The translations under genes were made by a program, and so were the position numbers. A stretch of 64,000 nt of DNA from Granulosicoccus sp036478595 (GTDB lineage: Bacteria > Pseudomonadota > Gammaproteobacteria > Granulosicoccales > Granulosicoccaceae): assembly GCA_036478595.1 (NCBI GenBank), contig JAZGEF010000069.1:124001-188000 (forward strand). Reading direction: 5' to 3'. Shown here in pieces: positions 9,200 through 16,381 of the stretch. Positions within the stretch are counted from its first letter, which is position 1. Every line of letters starts with the position of its first letter. A model generated the notes under the pieces. It did not search any database and was not told where the DNA came from. It saw only the letters and a list, made by a program, of their open reading frames with translations.

Positions 9200-10281
9200 T
9201 CAGAATCAGCAACATGTTGTTGGCGTGCTACCTGATGAGCTCCAGCGCGGCGGCGCAAGACTGTGTGGAGATTAACCATACATTTGCCTCTGGTGCCAAT
9301 TGGCGTATCTGCGCTGATGTGAATAACGAACATGGTCTGTCACTGACCGACATGCATTATTTCGCACCGGGTGATTCCTCACGCCAAGTGTTGCAAGCAT
9401 TACATCTGGCACAAATTTTAATGATGCACCACGACCGATCAGATGTTGACTTGCTGCTTGGTCAATCCAGCCAGCATAGTCTGGTGCCGCTGAATAGCAA
9501 AACCTGTGACGGCACCTTGCATATACAAAGCGATACACAAACACTATGTTCAATTATTCGGCCACTGCCGGTGTTAGCCAAATACGGTACGCGCCGAGCG
9601 CTGCAAGGCGGAGCGATTGACGTATTTGCAGTATCAGCGCATGAATCATTAATCTGGCGTAGCAATGTACGATTAACTGAAGATGGGCGAATTATACCGT
9701 CCGTCAGCATGTCGGGCTTACGCCGCAATAGCAAAACATCCACTGATGGCTCAGCCACATTACAAACCAGCTGGCGCATGGCATTTGCGTTAAATGGTGA
9801 TGGCACTGACGACCGGGTTGAACAGCTGGATTTTCCGCTTAATAGAAACGCAGGCAATCGCCGAGCTATGCAGATCAAACCCATAACAACCGAATCGTTC
9901 GCATTAGTGGCACGAGATGATTTTCGTGGCTGGCGGGTATTAGATGAAACCGGATCCGGTTACTATCTCGACCCACAAAATAGCGGTTATCAGATGGCAA
10001 GCAGCACGTTTAACTGGGCCAAATTTGATTTGGCGATCACGGCATTCAAAAATTGTGAGCAACTGGCTGCCGATAATCAGGCTGCCTCTTGCGAAGGTAC
10101 TCTGGATGCGTACTTAAGTGGTGAAACGCTCAGTGGTAGGGCACCGGTGTTATGGTACAGCCAGTCGCGGATCTATCGCCCACGCACTGAAGACAATCCT
10201 GTGATCACAAGCTTACATACCAATTTTGAGTTGCTGCCATTTGACTGGACATCCAGCTCTCCGTTTGAAGCATTGGATTAA
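9196..10281 (+). CDS. Degenerate copper amine oxidase-like secreted protein (pseudoenzyme)
   Basis: 361 residues with a GTG start and a short signal peptide (LACYLMSSSAAA). It aligns by eye along its length with the downstream amine-oxidase-like protein: GLSLTDMHY against LVLSDIYY, LTEDGRIIPSVSMSGL against FYDDGAIEPQIGASGAL, and RPRTEDNPVITSLH against VPRSEDQRHMHSH. At the position of the tyrosine that becomes topaquinone it has Leu (about 152, ESLIW), and the His-x-His copper pair is absent (QTSWRMAFAL). Only the third copper-type His (SLHTNFEL) remains. The protein should therefore not form the cofactor. Copper amine oxidases are dimers, so a partner or scaffold role for the active paralogue is possible. 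It overlaps the upstream gene and lies 14 bp before the downstream one. Confidence 0.6.
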   Translation: MIRISNMLLACYLMSSSAAAQDCVEINHTFASGANWRICADVNNEHGLSLTDMHYFAPGDSSRQVLQALHLAQILMMHHDRSDVDLLLGQSSQHSLVPLNSKTCDGTLHIQSDTQTLCSIIRPLPVLAKYGTRRALQGGAIDVFAVSAHESLIWRSNVRLTEDGRIIPSVSMSGLRRNSKTSTDGSATLQTSWRMAFALNGDGTDDRVEQLDFPLNRNAGNRRAMQIKPITTESFALVARDDFRGWRVLDETGSGYYLDPQNSGYQMASSTFNWAKFDLAITAFKNCEQLAADNQAASCEGTLDAYLSGETLSGRAPVLWYSQSRIYRPRTEDNPVITSLHTNFELLPFDWTSSSPFEALD

Positions 10282-10295
10282 TCGCTGCTGTCACT

Positions 10296-11873
10296 ATGCT
10301 AAAACAACTGACACTATTTTTATTTCTGCTGTTGAACCTTGCGTTTAACGTTGCAGCTGAGCAACTGGATTGCGATAGCGGTGAGCTCATCACCCAAGAA
10401 TTTGAAAACGGTGCCCAGTGGGATCTCTGCTGGGAGTCTCGGATACGAGAAAATCTCGTACTCAGCGACATCTACTACACACCACCTGAAGGTGAAGCCA
10501 GCCTAGTGCTTAGCGAAGCTCGGCTAAGTCAACTGCATGTTGCTTACGATGATAGTGACGTTACTTATAACGACATCACACAGTACGGCCTTGGCGGCGG
10601 TTATTTAGTTGACCTAACACCTGAGGACTGTCCGATAGGTGAGCTACTTATTTCGCAAACCCGTCCCGCCGCGTGTGCGTGGCTCGCTACGGGTGATGAT
10701 AATTTCCGCATGCGCAATCGCGCTAGTAGTGCGCACAGCTTAAATCTATTTTCAGTATCGCAGGTGGGCTCCTACGCGTACATCATCAGTTGGTTGTTCT
10801 ATGACGACGGCGCTATCGAACCTCAGATTGGTGCATCCGGTGCATTACAGCGCAGTTCTAGCTCACTAACCCTACCCTTTGGTCGAGTGCTTCAAGGCGA
10901 TCCTGACACGCTATGGCTATCGCATACGCATAACTACTATTGGCATCTGGATTTTGATTTAGGCGAGCACGCTACTGATGACGTTGTTGCCCAGAGCCAA
11001 TTCCAATTTGACAAAGATGGTATTCGACGGCAGCAATCAGCGCTATTCACTATCGAGGCTGCACTACAGATCGACCCTCAATCAGCCACGGCTTGGCACA
11101 TCTTGGATAACCCGGCTGCTGGAGAACCCGTTAATAAAAGCCGCGGCTACATAATCGAGCCCACTCGATTTGGCCATCGACTGGTGCGTGAGGAAACCGA
11201 GCCCTATACCGAGTTTGATTTCTTTATCACAGTAGCAAAAGACTGCGAACGATACGCAAGCCAGAATGCACGCTTTAATCCTGACTGTAAAAACCATGTA
11301 TTGGAATACGTCGATAATGAATCGTTAGTGAATCAAGATTTAGTTGTTTGGCACCGAGTCAGTTTTCATCATGTACCTCGCAGCGAGGATCAACGCCATA
11401 TGCATTCCCATTGGGATGGCTTCTTAATTGAGCCTACCAATATTCACACATCATCACCTGGGCTTAACGGACAAGCTAATCAGGCACCGCAATTAGACCC
11501 TATCGATGCCCAAAACCATCGTCGCGGCAAGCCAGTTGATTGGCATGCTCATGCAAGCGATGCTGATAATGACGCACTGACGTTTACCGCAACTGGGCTG
11601 CCCTCAGGTATTGTTTTATCTACGGACGGAACATTCACAGGCAAAGCCACTGAAGATGGTGACTTTACTGTAGTAGTGAATGTGAGCGATGGAATTGATA
11701 GTAGTGAACGAACTTTTGATTGGACAATCGCTAAAACTAAAAAAGGCTCTGGCGCGATAGGTTATTGGCTACTGTTGTTAGTTTCTGTTGTGCTTATGCG
11801 TCATTCACCCCCAAGGGCATCCTGGCCCACGTACCCAATGGGTACGTGGTTCTCGAGGACGACTACAAACTAA
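10296..11873 (+). CDS. Copper amine oxidase catalytic-domain protein with PIG-like domain and anchoring tail
   Basis: 525 residues with an N-terminal signal peptide. Residues 25-385 match the catalytic domain of copper amine oxidases, which deaminate primary amines to aldehyde, ammonia and H2O2. Asp93 sits in the YND-x3-YGLG general-base context, Tyr160 (GSYAY before IISWLFYDDG) is at the topaquinone position, His210 and His212 form the HxH copper pair (LSHTHNYYWHLDF), and His372 is the third ligand (HSHWDGF). The usual Asn-Tyr-Asp/Glu around the cofactor is changed to Ser-Tyr-Ala, so activity needs testing. The N2/N3 domains are missing and may be the separate gene at 8519. A cadherin/PIG-like domain (about 395-480) and GSGAIGYWLLLLVSVVLMRH, a GlyGly-CTERM-like sorting tail, follow. 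The last residues run into a palindrome. Confidence 0.65.
   Translation: MLKQLTLFLFLLLNLAFNVAAEQLDCDSGELITQEFENGAQWDLCWESRIRENLVLSDIYYTPPEGEASLVLSEARLSQLHVAYDDSDVTYNDITQYGLGGGYLVDLTPEDCPIGELLISQTRPAACAWLATGDDNFRMRNRASSAHSLNLFSVSQVGSYAYIISWLFYDDGAIEPQIGASGALQRSSSSLTLPFGRVLQGDPDTLWLSHTHNYYWHLDFDLGEHATDDVVAQSQFQFDKDGIRRQQSALFTIEAALQIDPQSATAWHILDNPAAGEPVNKSRGYIIEPTRFGHRLVREETEPYTEFDFFITVAKDCERYASQNARFNPDCKNHVLEYVDNESLVNQDLVVWHRVSFHHVPRSEDQRHMHSHWDGFLIEPTNIHTSSPGLNGQANQAPQLDPIDAQNHRRGKPVDWHAHASDADNDALTFTATGLPSGIVLSTDGTFTGKATEDGDFTVVVNVSDGIDSSERTFDWTIAKTKKGSGAIGYWLLLLVSVVLMRHSPPRASWPTYPMGTWFSRTTTN
11827..11849. terminator. Perfect hairpin between convergent genes
   Basis: CCACGTACCC-AAT-GGGTACGTGG forms a perfect 10-bp stem with a 3-nt loop. 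It overlaps the last codons of the amine-oxidase gene and lies just before the convergent SDR stop. No T-run follows, so it may be a weak bidirectional terminator or a REP-like remnant. Confidence 0.4.
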
Positions 11874-12631
11874 GTACGTAACGCGGGTAGCCCAATCCCC
11901 GTACTCTCAAAGCCGCCATCCGCAGCGATTACTTGACCAGTTATATAGCTAGCTTTTCTTGAGCACAGAAACACAATAGCCTCGGCAATTTCATTCTCAG
12001 ACCCATATCGATTAAGCGGAATTGCATCGTGATAAGCATCAATGATGTCCTGCGTGTGTACCGCCATTGCTAGCTTTGTTCTCACAGGCCCAGGTGCTAC
12101 GCAATTGGCTCTTATACCAAATTCACCAAGCTCTGCCGCCTGTTGCTGGGTGAGATGGATAACCGCGGCTTTTGATGTGCCATAAGCTGTGCGCAAGGTT
12201 GATGCACGAAGACCAGAGATACTAGCAATGTTAACTATGCATCCCTTGTTACGTTTTAATGCAGGAGTAGCTGCTTGGGAACAAAGAAATACCCCGTCTA
12301 AATTAGTGGCCATGACCCGTCGCCACGCCTCAAATGTTGTTTGCTCAATAGGGCCGAAATCAGCAACGCCTGCGTTATTAACCAAACAGTCAATTCCATC
12401 AAATTTTGACTGAGCTTTGGTCATCATGCTTGCAACTGCATCAGGGTCAGAGACATCACAGTGTATGGCCTGCACGCCCTTTAAACCACTTGTTGCCTTG
12501 ATCAGCTCTTCCTTGTCGATGTCCACCATTACAACGAACGCACCTTCGGCCAGAAACAATTTGCTTGTGGCTAAGCCAATACCGCGTGCAGCACCTGTCA
12601 CAAGGGTAACTCGCTTATTTATCCCCATCAA
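11870..12631 (-). CDS. SDR family oxidoreductase
   Basis: Classical short-chain dehydrogenase of 253 residues. The cofactor motif is TGAARGIG near the N-terminus, VNNAGVAD is the NNAG motif, and catalytic Tyr-Lys is in TAYGTSKAA. It ends in the usual VIAADGGF segment. An Asp (MVDIDKEEL) after the second beta strand favours NAD over NADP. The family oxidises or reduces many alcohols and sugars, and the sequence gives no firm substrate; 3-oxoacyl-ACP reductase-like or polyol dehydrogenase are both possible. It converges on the amine-oxidase-like gene with a 4-bp overlap of the two stops. Confidence 0.88.
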   Translation of the reverse strand: MMGINKRVTLVTGAARGIGLATSKLFLAEGAFVVMVDIDKEELIKATSGLKGVQAIHCDVSDPDAVASMMTKAQSKFDGIDCLVNNAGVADFGPIEQTTFEAWRRVMATNLDGVFLCSQAATPALKRNKGCIVNIASISGLRASTLRTAYGTSKAAVIHLTQQQAAELGEFGIRANCVAPGPVRTKLAMAVHTQDIIDAYHDAIPLNRYGSENEIAEAIVFLCSRKASYITGQVIAADGGFESTGIGLPALRT

Positions 12632-12927
12632 TTCGATTCCATTTGCTCAACACCATTCTCGTTAATCATAAGCCAACTCTATGTTACATGGTTGTGATGA
12701 ACAGGCAATAACAACACTAACTATCAAGCCAGTCTGTAGGCATGGTCGGCAGAGCTACAGCCGAGAACTGAATGAGAGGCTCATTTAACTTCGCATTGCG
12801 GCCCAATCCCAATGGCAAATCAAGGATTCCACCGATTCCTTACGCAGATTTACCCTTATAAACACTGGAAACAACCGGCTTTTCCGCGTTAAAATTAATC
12901 TTGATTCAACCAAGTGTATGGCCAACT
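12632..12927. other. Intergenic region between SDR and PhyH genes
   Basis: About 300 bp between divergent genes. It should hold both promoters, but I could not identify convincing -35/-10 pairs, a hairpin or a small gene. The PhyH reading frame is open back to a TTG at 12901. Confidence 0.4.
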
Positions 12928-13728
12928 ATGATTACGCAGCAACAAATTGATCAATTTGAAAAAGACGGCGTCATTTGTTTGCGTGGCGTATTCGATACAT
13001 ATTGGCTTGAGAGCTTGGCCAAAGGCGTTGAAAAAAACTTTAACTATCCTGGCCCATACAACACCGTGTATACCGACGAAAACAGCCCGGGTGGTTTTTA
13101 CGATGATTACTGTAACTGGCAACGCATTGAGGAATATCGCGATTTTGTACGGCAGTCACCGGCAGCTGAGTTAGCAGCGCGCATTACTCAATCGCGTTCG
13201 GCGAGAATCTATCATGAGCATGTCTTGGTTAAAGAGCCAGGCACCCGCGAGTCAACGCCGTGGCATCATGACTTACCCTACTATGGCGTAGACGGTCATC
13301 AACTGTGCTCAATCTGGTTGCCACTTGATGTTGTTCCAAAAAGTGTGTGTCCTGAGTTTGTGACGGGTTCGCACAACACCGGCACTCTCTATTATCCCAA
13401 ATTCTTTCTCACCAGCGAAAACTATGCTGACGGCATAGAGGGTTTTGAGACAATCCCCGATATTGAAAACAACCGTGCAGAACACACTATCAATTCATGG
13501 GATTTAGAATTAGGCGACTGCATTGTGTTTCACATGCGCACCCTACACGGAGCGCCACCTACGGCCGGATTAAAAAGCCGACGCCGAGCGTTTTCAACTC
13601 GATGGCTCGGAGACGATGCGCGATTTGCTAAACGCGCATGGAAAACATCTCCTCCGTATCCTGAAGTAGAGTTGCAACACGGTGATGAGATGCATCATGA
13701 TTCGTTTCCGCAAATGTGGAGTGCCTAA
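12928..13728 (+). CDS. Phytanoyl-CoA dioxygenase (PhyH) family protein
   Basis: Fe(II)/2-oxoglutarate oxygenase of about 266 residues. The iron-binding HxD is visible in TPWHHDLPYYG (His about 113, Asp about 115). The distal His is in MRTLHGAPP, and the 2-oxoglutarate-binding Arg is probably in SRRRAFSTRW. PhyH-like enzymes hydroxylate small carboxylates, CoA esters or osmolytes (for example ectoine). The substrate here is unknown, but the PYYGVDGHQLCSIWLPLD segment is typical of the family. The reading frame also allows a TTG at 12901; I chose the ATG at 12928 because MITQQQIDQFEKDG is the normal family N-terminus. It stands alone, facing greB. Confidence 0.85.
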   Translation: MITQQQIDQFEKDGVICLRGVFDTYWLESLAKGVEKNFNYPGPYNTVYTDENSPGGFYDDYCNWQRIEEYRDFVRQSPAAELAARITQSRSARIYHEHVLVKEPGTRESTPWHHDLPYYGVDGHQLCSIWLPLDVVPKSVCPEFVTGSHNTGTLYYPKFFLTSENYADGIEGFETIPDIENNRAEHTINSWDLELGDCIVFHMRTLHGAPPTAGLKSRRRAFSTRWLGDDARFAKRAWKTSPPYPEVELQHGDEMHHDSFPQMWSA

Positions 13729-13799
13729 TACAGGCCGAGCTTTTCATCGCCAAGTTCAATGCCCACACCATTAATAACGCGAACAAAATTTGAGGAAAA

Positions 13800-14291
13800 T
13801 CAGGGATAGCTAATCCCAATCACACAGTACGTCATACGCTTACCCGCGACCTCAATTGTGACTTCATCGTCAATCGTCTTTTTCATCAGCGCTAGTGCTA
13901 AGGGAGAATCAATACTGACCCTGTTAAGGGACGCATCTATTTCATCGGCCCCAACAATATTGATGATCAACTCCTCACCACCGTCCTTCTCAAGCTCTAC
14001 GCACGCACCAAAAAACACTTGTTTGTTATCCGCTCGACGATCGACCACCTTCAAATCAGGCAACCGCTTCTGCAAATACCGAATTCGCCGATCCAATCCA
14101 GCCAGCTCCTTTTTGCGATAGATGTACTCGGCATTCTCGGAACGATCCCCCTCAGCAGCTGCTGCGGCCAAATGCTCAGTCACCACAGCTCGCCGCACCC
14201 ATATATCCTTCAGCTCCGCCGATAGACGCTCAAAGCCTGCGCGAGTGATATACTTTGATGATCGGGGTAAAGGCGCTCTATAACGTCCCAT
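13800..14291 (-). CDS. greB: Transcription elongation factor GreB
   Basis: 163 residues, the normal GreB length. The N-terminal coiled coil that enters the RNA polymerase secondary channel carries GDRSENAEYIYRKKEL, with the acidic tip residues needed to stimulate transcript cleavage, followed by the basic patch RRIRYLQKRL that separates GreB from GreA. The C-terminal FKBP-like domain has the ISIDSPLALALM-type segment. The protein rescues backtracked polymerase. It is a single gene whose promoter region adjoins the tRNA-derived repeat array on the opposite strand. Confidence 0.95.
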   Translation of the reverse strand: MGRYRAPLPRSSKYITRAGFERLSAELKDIWVRRAVVTEHLAAAAAEGDRSENAEYIYRKKELAGLDRRIRYLQKRLPDLKVVDRRADNKQVFFGACVELEKDGGEELIINIVGADEIDASLNRVSIDSPLALALMKKTIDDEVTIEVAGKRMTYCVIGISYP

Positions 14292-14344
14292 AAGCTGTCA
14301 AAAATTAATTGCAATTCTAGCTCGCGGGCTACGAGCCAAACCAT

Positions 14345-14350
14345 TATACT
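14345..14350 (+). promoter_or_regulatory. Possible -10 element for the tRNA-derived array
   Basis: TATACT lies 16 bp before the first tRNA-like unit, at a spacing suitable for transcription starting just upstream of it. No good -35 hexamer is visible 17 bp further upstream (GC-rich), so the call is weak. Confidence 0.3.
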
Positions 14351-14366
14351 GTACCTGTAGATTATA

Positions 14367-14586
14367 GCGCCCGTAGCTCAGTTGGGCGTTATTGCACTTT
14401 GGGTACCTGGCTTCGAACCAGGTGGTCGGTGGTTCGAAAAGTTGCGAAAGCAACTTTCTACAAGCGGCTTTAGCCGTGCAGCCCTGAAAGGGTCGGAATC
14501 GCCCAAGCGATTTCGATTAGTCCTTCCGGGTACGTCGCGCAGCGACGTTAGTTGGAAACTGTGACAATCTTGACTGTCACCAGGAT
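14367..14586 (+). repeat. 220-bp hairpin-rich tRNA-Arg-derived repeat, unit 1
   Basis: The unit begins like the intact tRNA-Arg at 14807 (acceptor 5' strand GCGCCCG, D-stem GCTC, anticodon arm CCTGG-CTTCGAA-CCAGG). The D loop is enlarged, and the T loop is opened by about 80 nt bounded by TTCGA at 14433-14437 and 14512-14516. That insert holds four hairpins: AAAGTTGC-GAAA-GCAACTTT, CGGC-TTTA-GCCG, CCCT-GAA-AGGG, and a GGAATCGC stem closed by CCAA. After CCGGG the normal acceptor 3' strand is replaced by ACGTCGC-GCA-GCGACGT and GTGACA...TGTCAC hairpins. It cannot fold a normal acceptor stem and has no encoded CCA, so it is not an ordinary tRNA. A 60-codon frame inside is a by-product. Confidence 0.85.
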
Positions 14587-14806
14587 GCGCCCGTAGCTCA
14601 GTTGGGCGCTATTGCACTTTGGGTACCTGGCTTCGAACCAGGTGGTCGGTGGTTCGAAAAGTTGCGAAAGCAACTTTCTACAAGCGGCTTTAGCCGTGCA
14701 ACCCTGAAAGGGTCGGAATCGCCCAAGCGATTTCGATTAGTCCTTCCGGGTACGTCGCGCAGCGACGTTAGTTGGAAACCGTGACAAGCTTGACTGTCAC
14801 CAGGAT
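14587..14806 (+). repeat. 220-bp hairpin-rich tRNA-Arg-derived repeat, unit 2
   Basis: Tandem copy of unit 1, identical in length with only four substitutions by eye. One of them turns a G-T pair at the base of the CCCT-GAA-AGGG hairpin into an A-T pair (14481 G against 14701 A), which keeps the stem. The other three fall in loops or linkers. It is followed directly by the intact tRNA-Arg, so the array is unit-unit-tRNA with exact 220-bp spacing between the three GCGCCCG starts. Confidence 0.85.
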
Positions 14807-14883
14807 GCGCCCGTAGCTCAGTTGGATAGAGTACCTGGCTTCGAACCAGGTGGTCGGAGGTTCGAGTCCTTCCGGGCGCGCCA
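14807..14883 (+). tRNA. tRNA-Arg (anticodon TCG)
   Basis: Complete 77-nt cloverleaf. The acceptor GCGCCCG pairs with CGGGCGC, followed by discriminator G and encoded CCA. The D arm is GCTC/GAGT, the anticodon stem is CCTGG/CCAGG with loop CTTCGAA (anticodon TCG, reading CGA and possibly CGG), and the T arm is GGAGG-TTCGAGT-CCTTC. It ends the array of two tRNA-derived repeat units and would be co-transcribed with them. Confidence 0.93.
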
Positions 14884-15197
14884 TTTATACCCTTCAGGCT
14901 TTAAAGTCCCCCTCAGGCTTATCGCAAAGCCTAAACCGATGCCGCCATACTGACGCGTAGTTGACGAATCTGCCTGGAAAAAATCCTCAAACAAATGTTT
15001 CCGTCTATCGCTTGAATAAAAATCGATACGATACTTCTAGTCACACCAAAACAAACTGTTCGTCACTTTTAGGGTACCTTTATATTGGGCGTCAAATGGC
15101 GCATTCGGTGGAAATACGTTATGCGCCATAATCTCGTTTTCCAATATTATGTTAAATGGATATCAATCCCGGAATTTTTGAGTGGTATGGAGTACCG
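14884..15197. other. Intergenic region after tRNA-Arg
   Basis: About 310 bp without a recognisable gene. The one structure I see is an inverted repeat ATGGCGCAT (15096-15104) / ATGCGCCAT (15121-15129) around a 16-nt spacer, 70 bp before the cytochrome b561-YceI start. It could be an operator or a leader hairpin. No intrinsic terminator for the tRNA is obvious. Confidence 0.4.
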
Positions 15198-16343
15198 ATG
15201 AGTCAATCTAACCGAACGCCAATCCGCTATAACGACGCTGCGGTGATCCTTCATTGGCTGATCGCACTACTGCTCATCGGCCTGCTCATGTTGGGCAAGT
15301 ATATGCACATGCTTGAGGACGATGATCCACAAAAGTTCGTCCTTGTGCAATTGCATAAGTCATTTGGCGTGATTGCACTACTGTTGATTTTTGTCAGGCT
15401 CATTTGGCGTATGACTTACACGCCCCCGGCGCACCCAGCCAACGCACCCAAGTGGGAGAAGCTCGCTGCTAAAAGTACACACATACTGCTGTACACATTG
15501 ATGTTAACAATGCCTTTGTCTGGTTGGTTAATGGTGTCAGCATCGCCATTAAATATCGACACAATTCTATTCGGCGCGATTAAGTGGCCACATGTGCCAG
15601 GCGCGCAGCAGCTGCAAGAAAAGGAATTAAGCCAGCTGTTTCATACAATCCACGCATACGCCAGTGGCGCGATGATATTACTCATAATTATGCACGTAGG
15701 TGCCGCGCTTAAGCATCACATCATTAACAAGGATGATGTACTACGCCGTATGGCACCCGATTGGCAATCGCGTTCATTTAAGCCTAAGTTTGTGGCGGTA
15801 CTTGCAGCTATCTCGATGACAGCAGGCGGCTTTGCATTAATCGCTAATTCAAAACAAGCGCCTGCTGTGGTTGTTACCGCCAACAATAGCAATATAAGTT
15901 TTAATACCATAGTCACTGGTGAAGCAACACCGGGCCAATTTAACGAGTCAACCATTACGCTCACGCTGGACGACAACAATCCAGATGGTAGCAGCCTCAT
16001 CGCCGAAGTTAACACCGCCAGTGTATTTACTGATAACTACCAAGTAAATGGCTCTCTGCCCGATGCTGATTGGCTTGATGATGCGCAACACCCAATAGCG
16101 ACCTTTGTGTCGGAGTCTATAACTAAAACGGCTGATGGCTACCTTGTAAAAGGTGCCATGGCAATCAAAAACATATCATACAATATCGAATTCCCCATGA
16201 GCATTACCGAGCTGGATGGCAAAAATGTGGCCAGCGGGCAATTCATTATTAACCGGTTTGACTACAAACTCGGCGTGAGTGCTCAGCCCGATGAAGCATA
16301 CGTAGGCGCTGACATCACCATTGAATTCAGTTTCGAACTTTAG
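15198..16343 (+). CDS. Cytochrome b561 - YceI-like fusion protein
   Basis: About 381 residues starting at ATG 15198, which has GGAG 5 bases upstream; an earlier in-frame ATG at 15156 lacks this. The N-terminal half is a four-helix bacterial cytochrome b561 (CybB family). Haem-ligand histidines are visible in VILHWLIALL, QLHKSFGVIALL, FHTIHAYASG and MHVGAALKHH. After a further hydrophobic segment (about 205-225) the C-terminal ~170 residues form a YceI-like lipocalin-type domain expected in the periplasm, a fold that binds isoprenoid or quinone-like lipids. The fusion suggests electron exchange between a quinone-like ligand and haem at the inner membrane. It precedes an M20 dipeptidase gene by 38 bp. 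Confidence 0.88.
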   Translation: MSQSNRTPIRYNDAAVILHWLIALLLIGLLMLGKYMHMLEDDDPQKFVLVQLHKSFGVIALLLIFVRLIWRMTYTPPAHPANAPKWEKLAAKSTHILLYTLMLTMPLSGWLMVSASPLNIDTILFGAIKWPHVPGAQQLQEKELSQLFHTIHAYASGAMILLIIMHVGAALKHHIINKDDVLRRMAPDWQSRSFKPKFVAVLAAISMTAGGFALIANSKQAPAVVVTANNSNISFNTIVTGEATPGQFNESTITLTLDDNNPDGSSLIAEVNTASVFTDNYQVNGSLPDADWLDDAQHPIATFVSESITKTADGYLVKGAMAIKNISYNIEFPMSITELDGKNVASGQFIINRFDYKLGVSAQPDEAYVGADITIEFSFEL

Positions 16344-16381
16344 GTTATCATTCAGGCAATTAAACAAGACGCTACTCACCC

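Noticed and set aside
14433..14516. The T-loop insertions as self-splicing introns
   Set aside because: At about 80 nt they are far too short for group I or II introns, and removing them would not restore the acceptor 3' strand.
14382..14784. Two near-identical 60-codon plus-strand frames (14382-14564 and 14602-14784)
   Set aside because: They are the by-product of the 220-bp repeat: the frames read through tRNA-like sequence, including the anticodon arm, and differ only where the units differ. There is no ribosome-binding site.
14367..14883. The tRNA-derived array as attachment sites of an integrated element
   Set aside because: No integrase, excisionase or phage gene lies nearby, the repeats are tandem rather than flanking, and the tRNA copies carry internal insertions.
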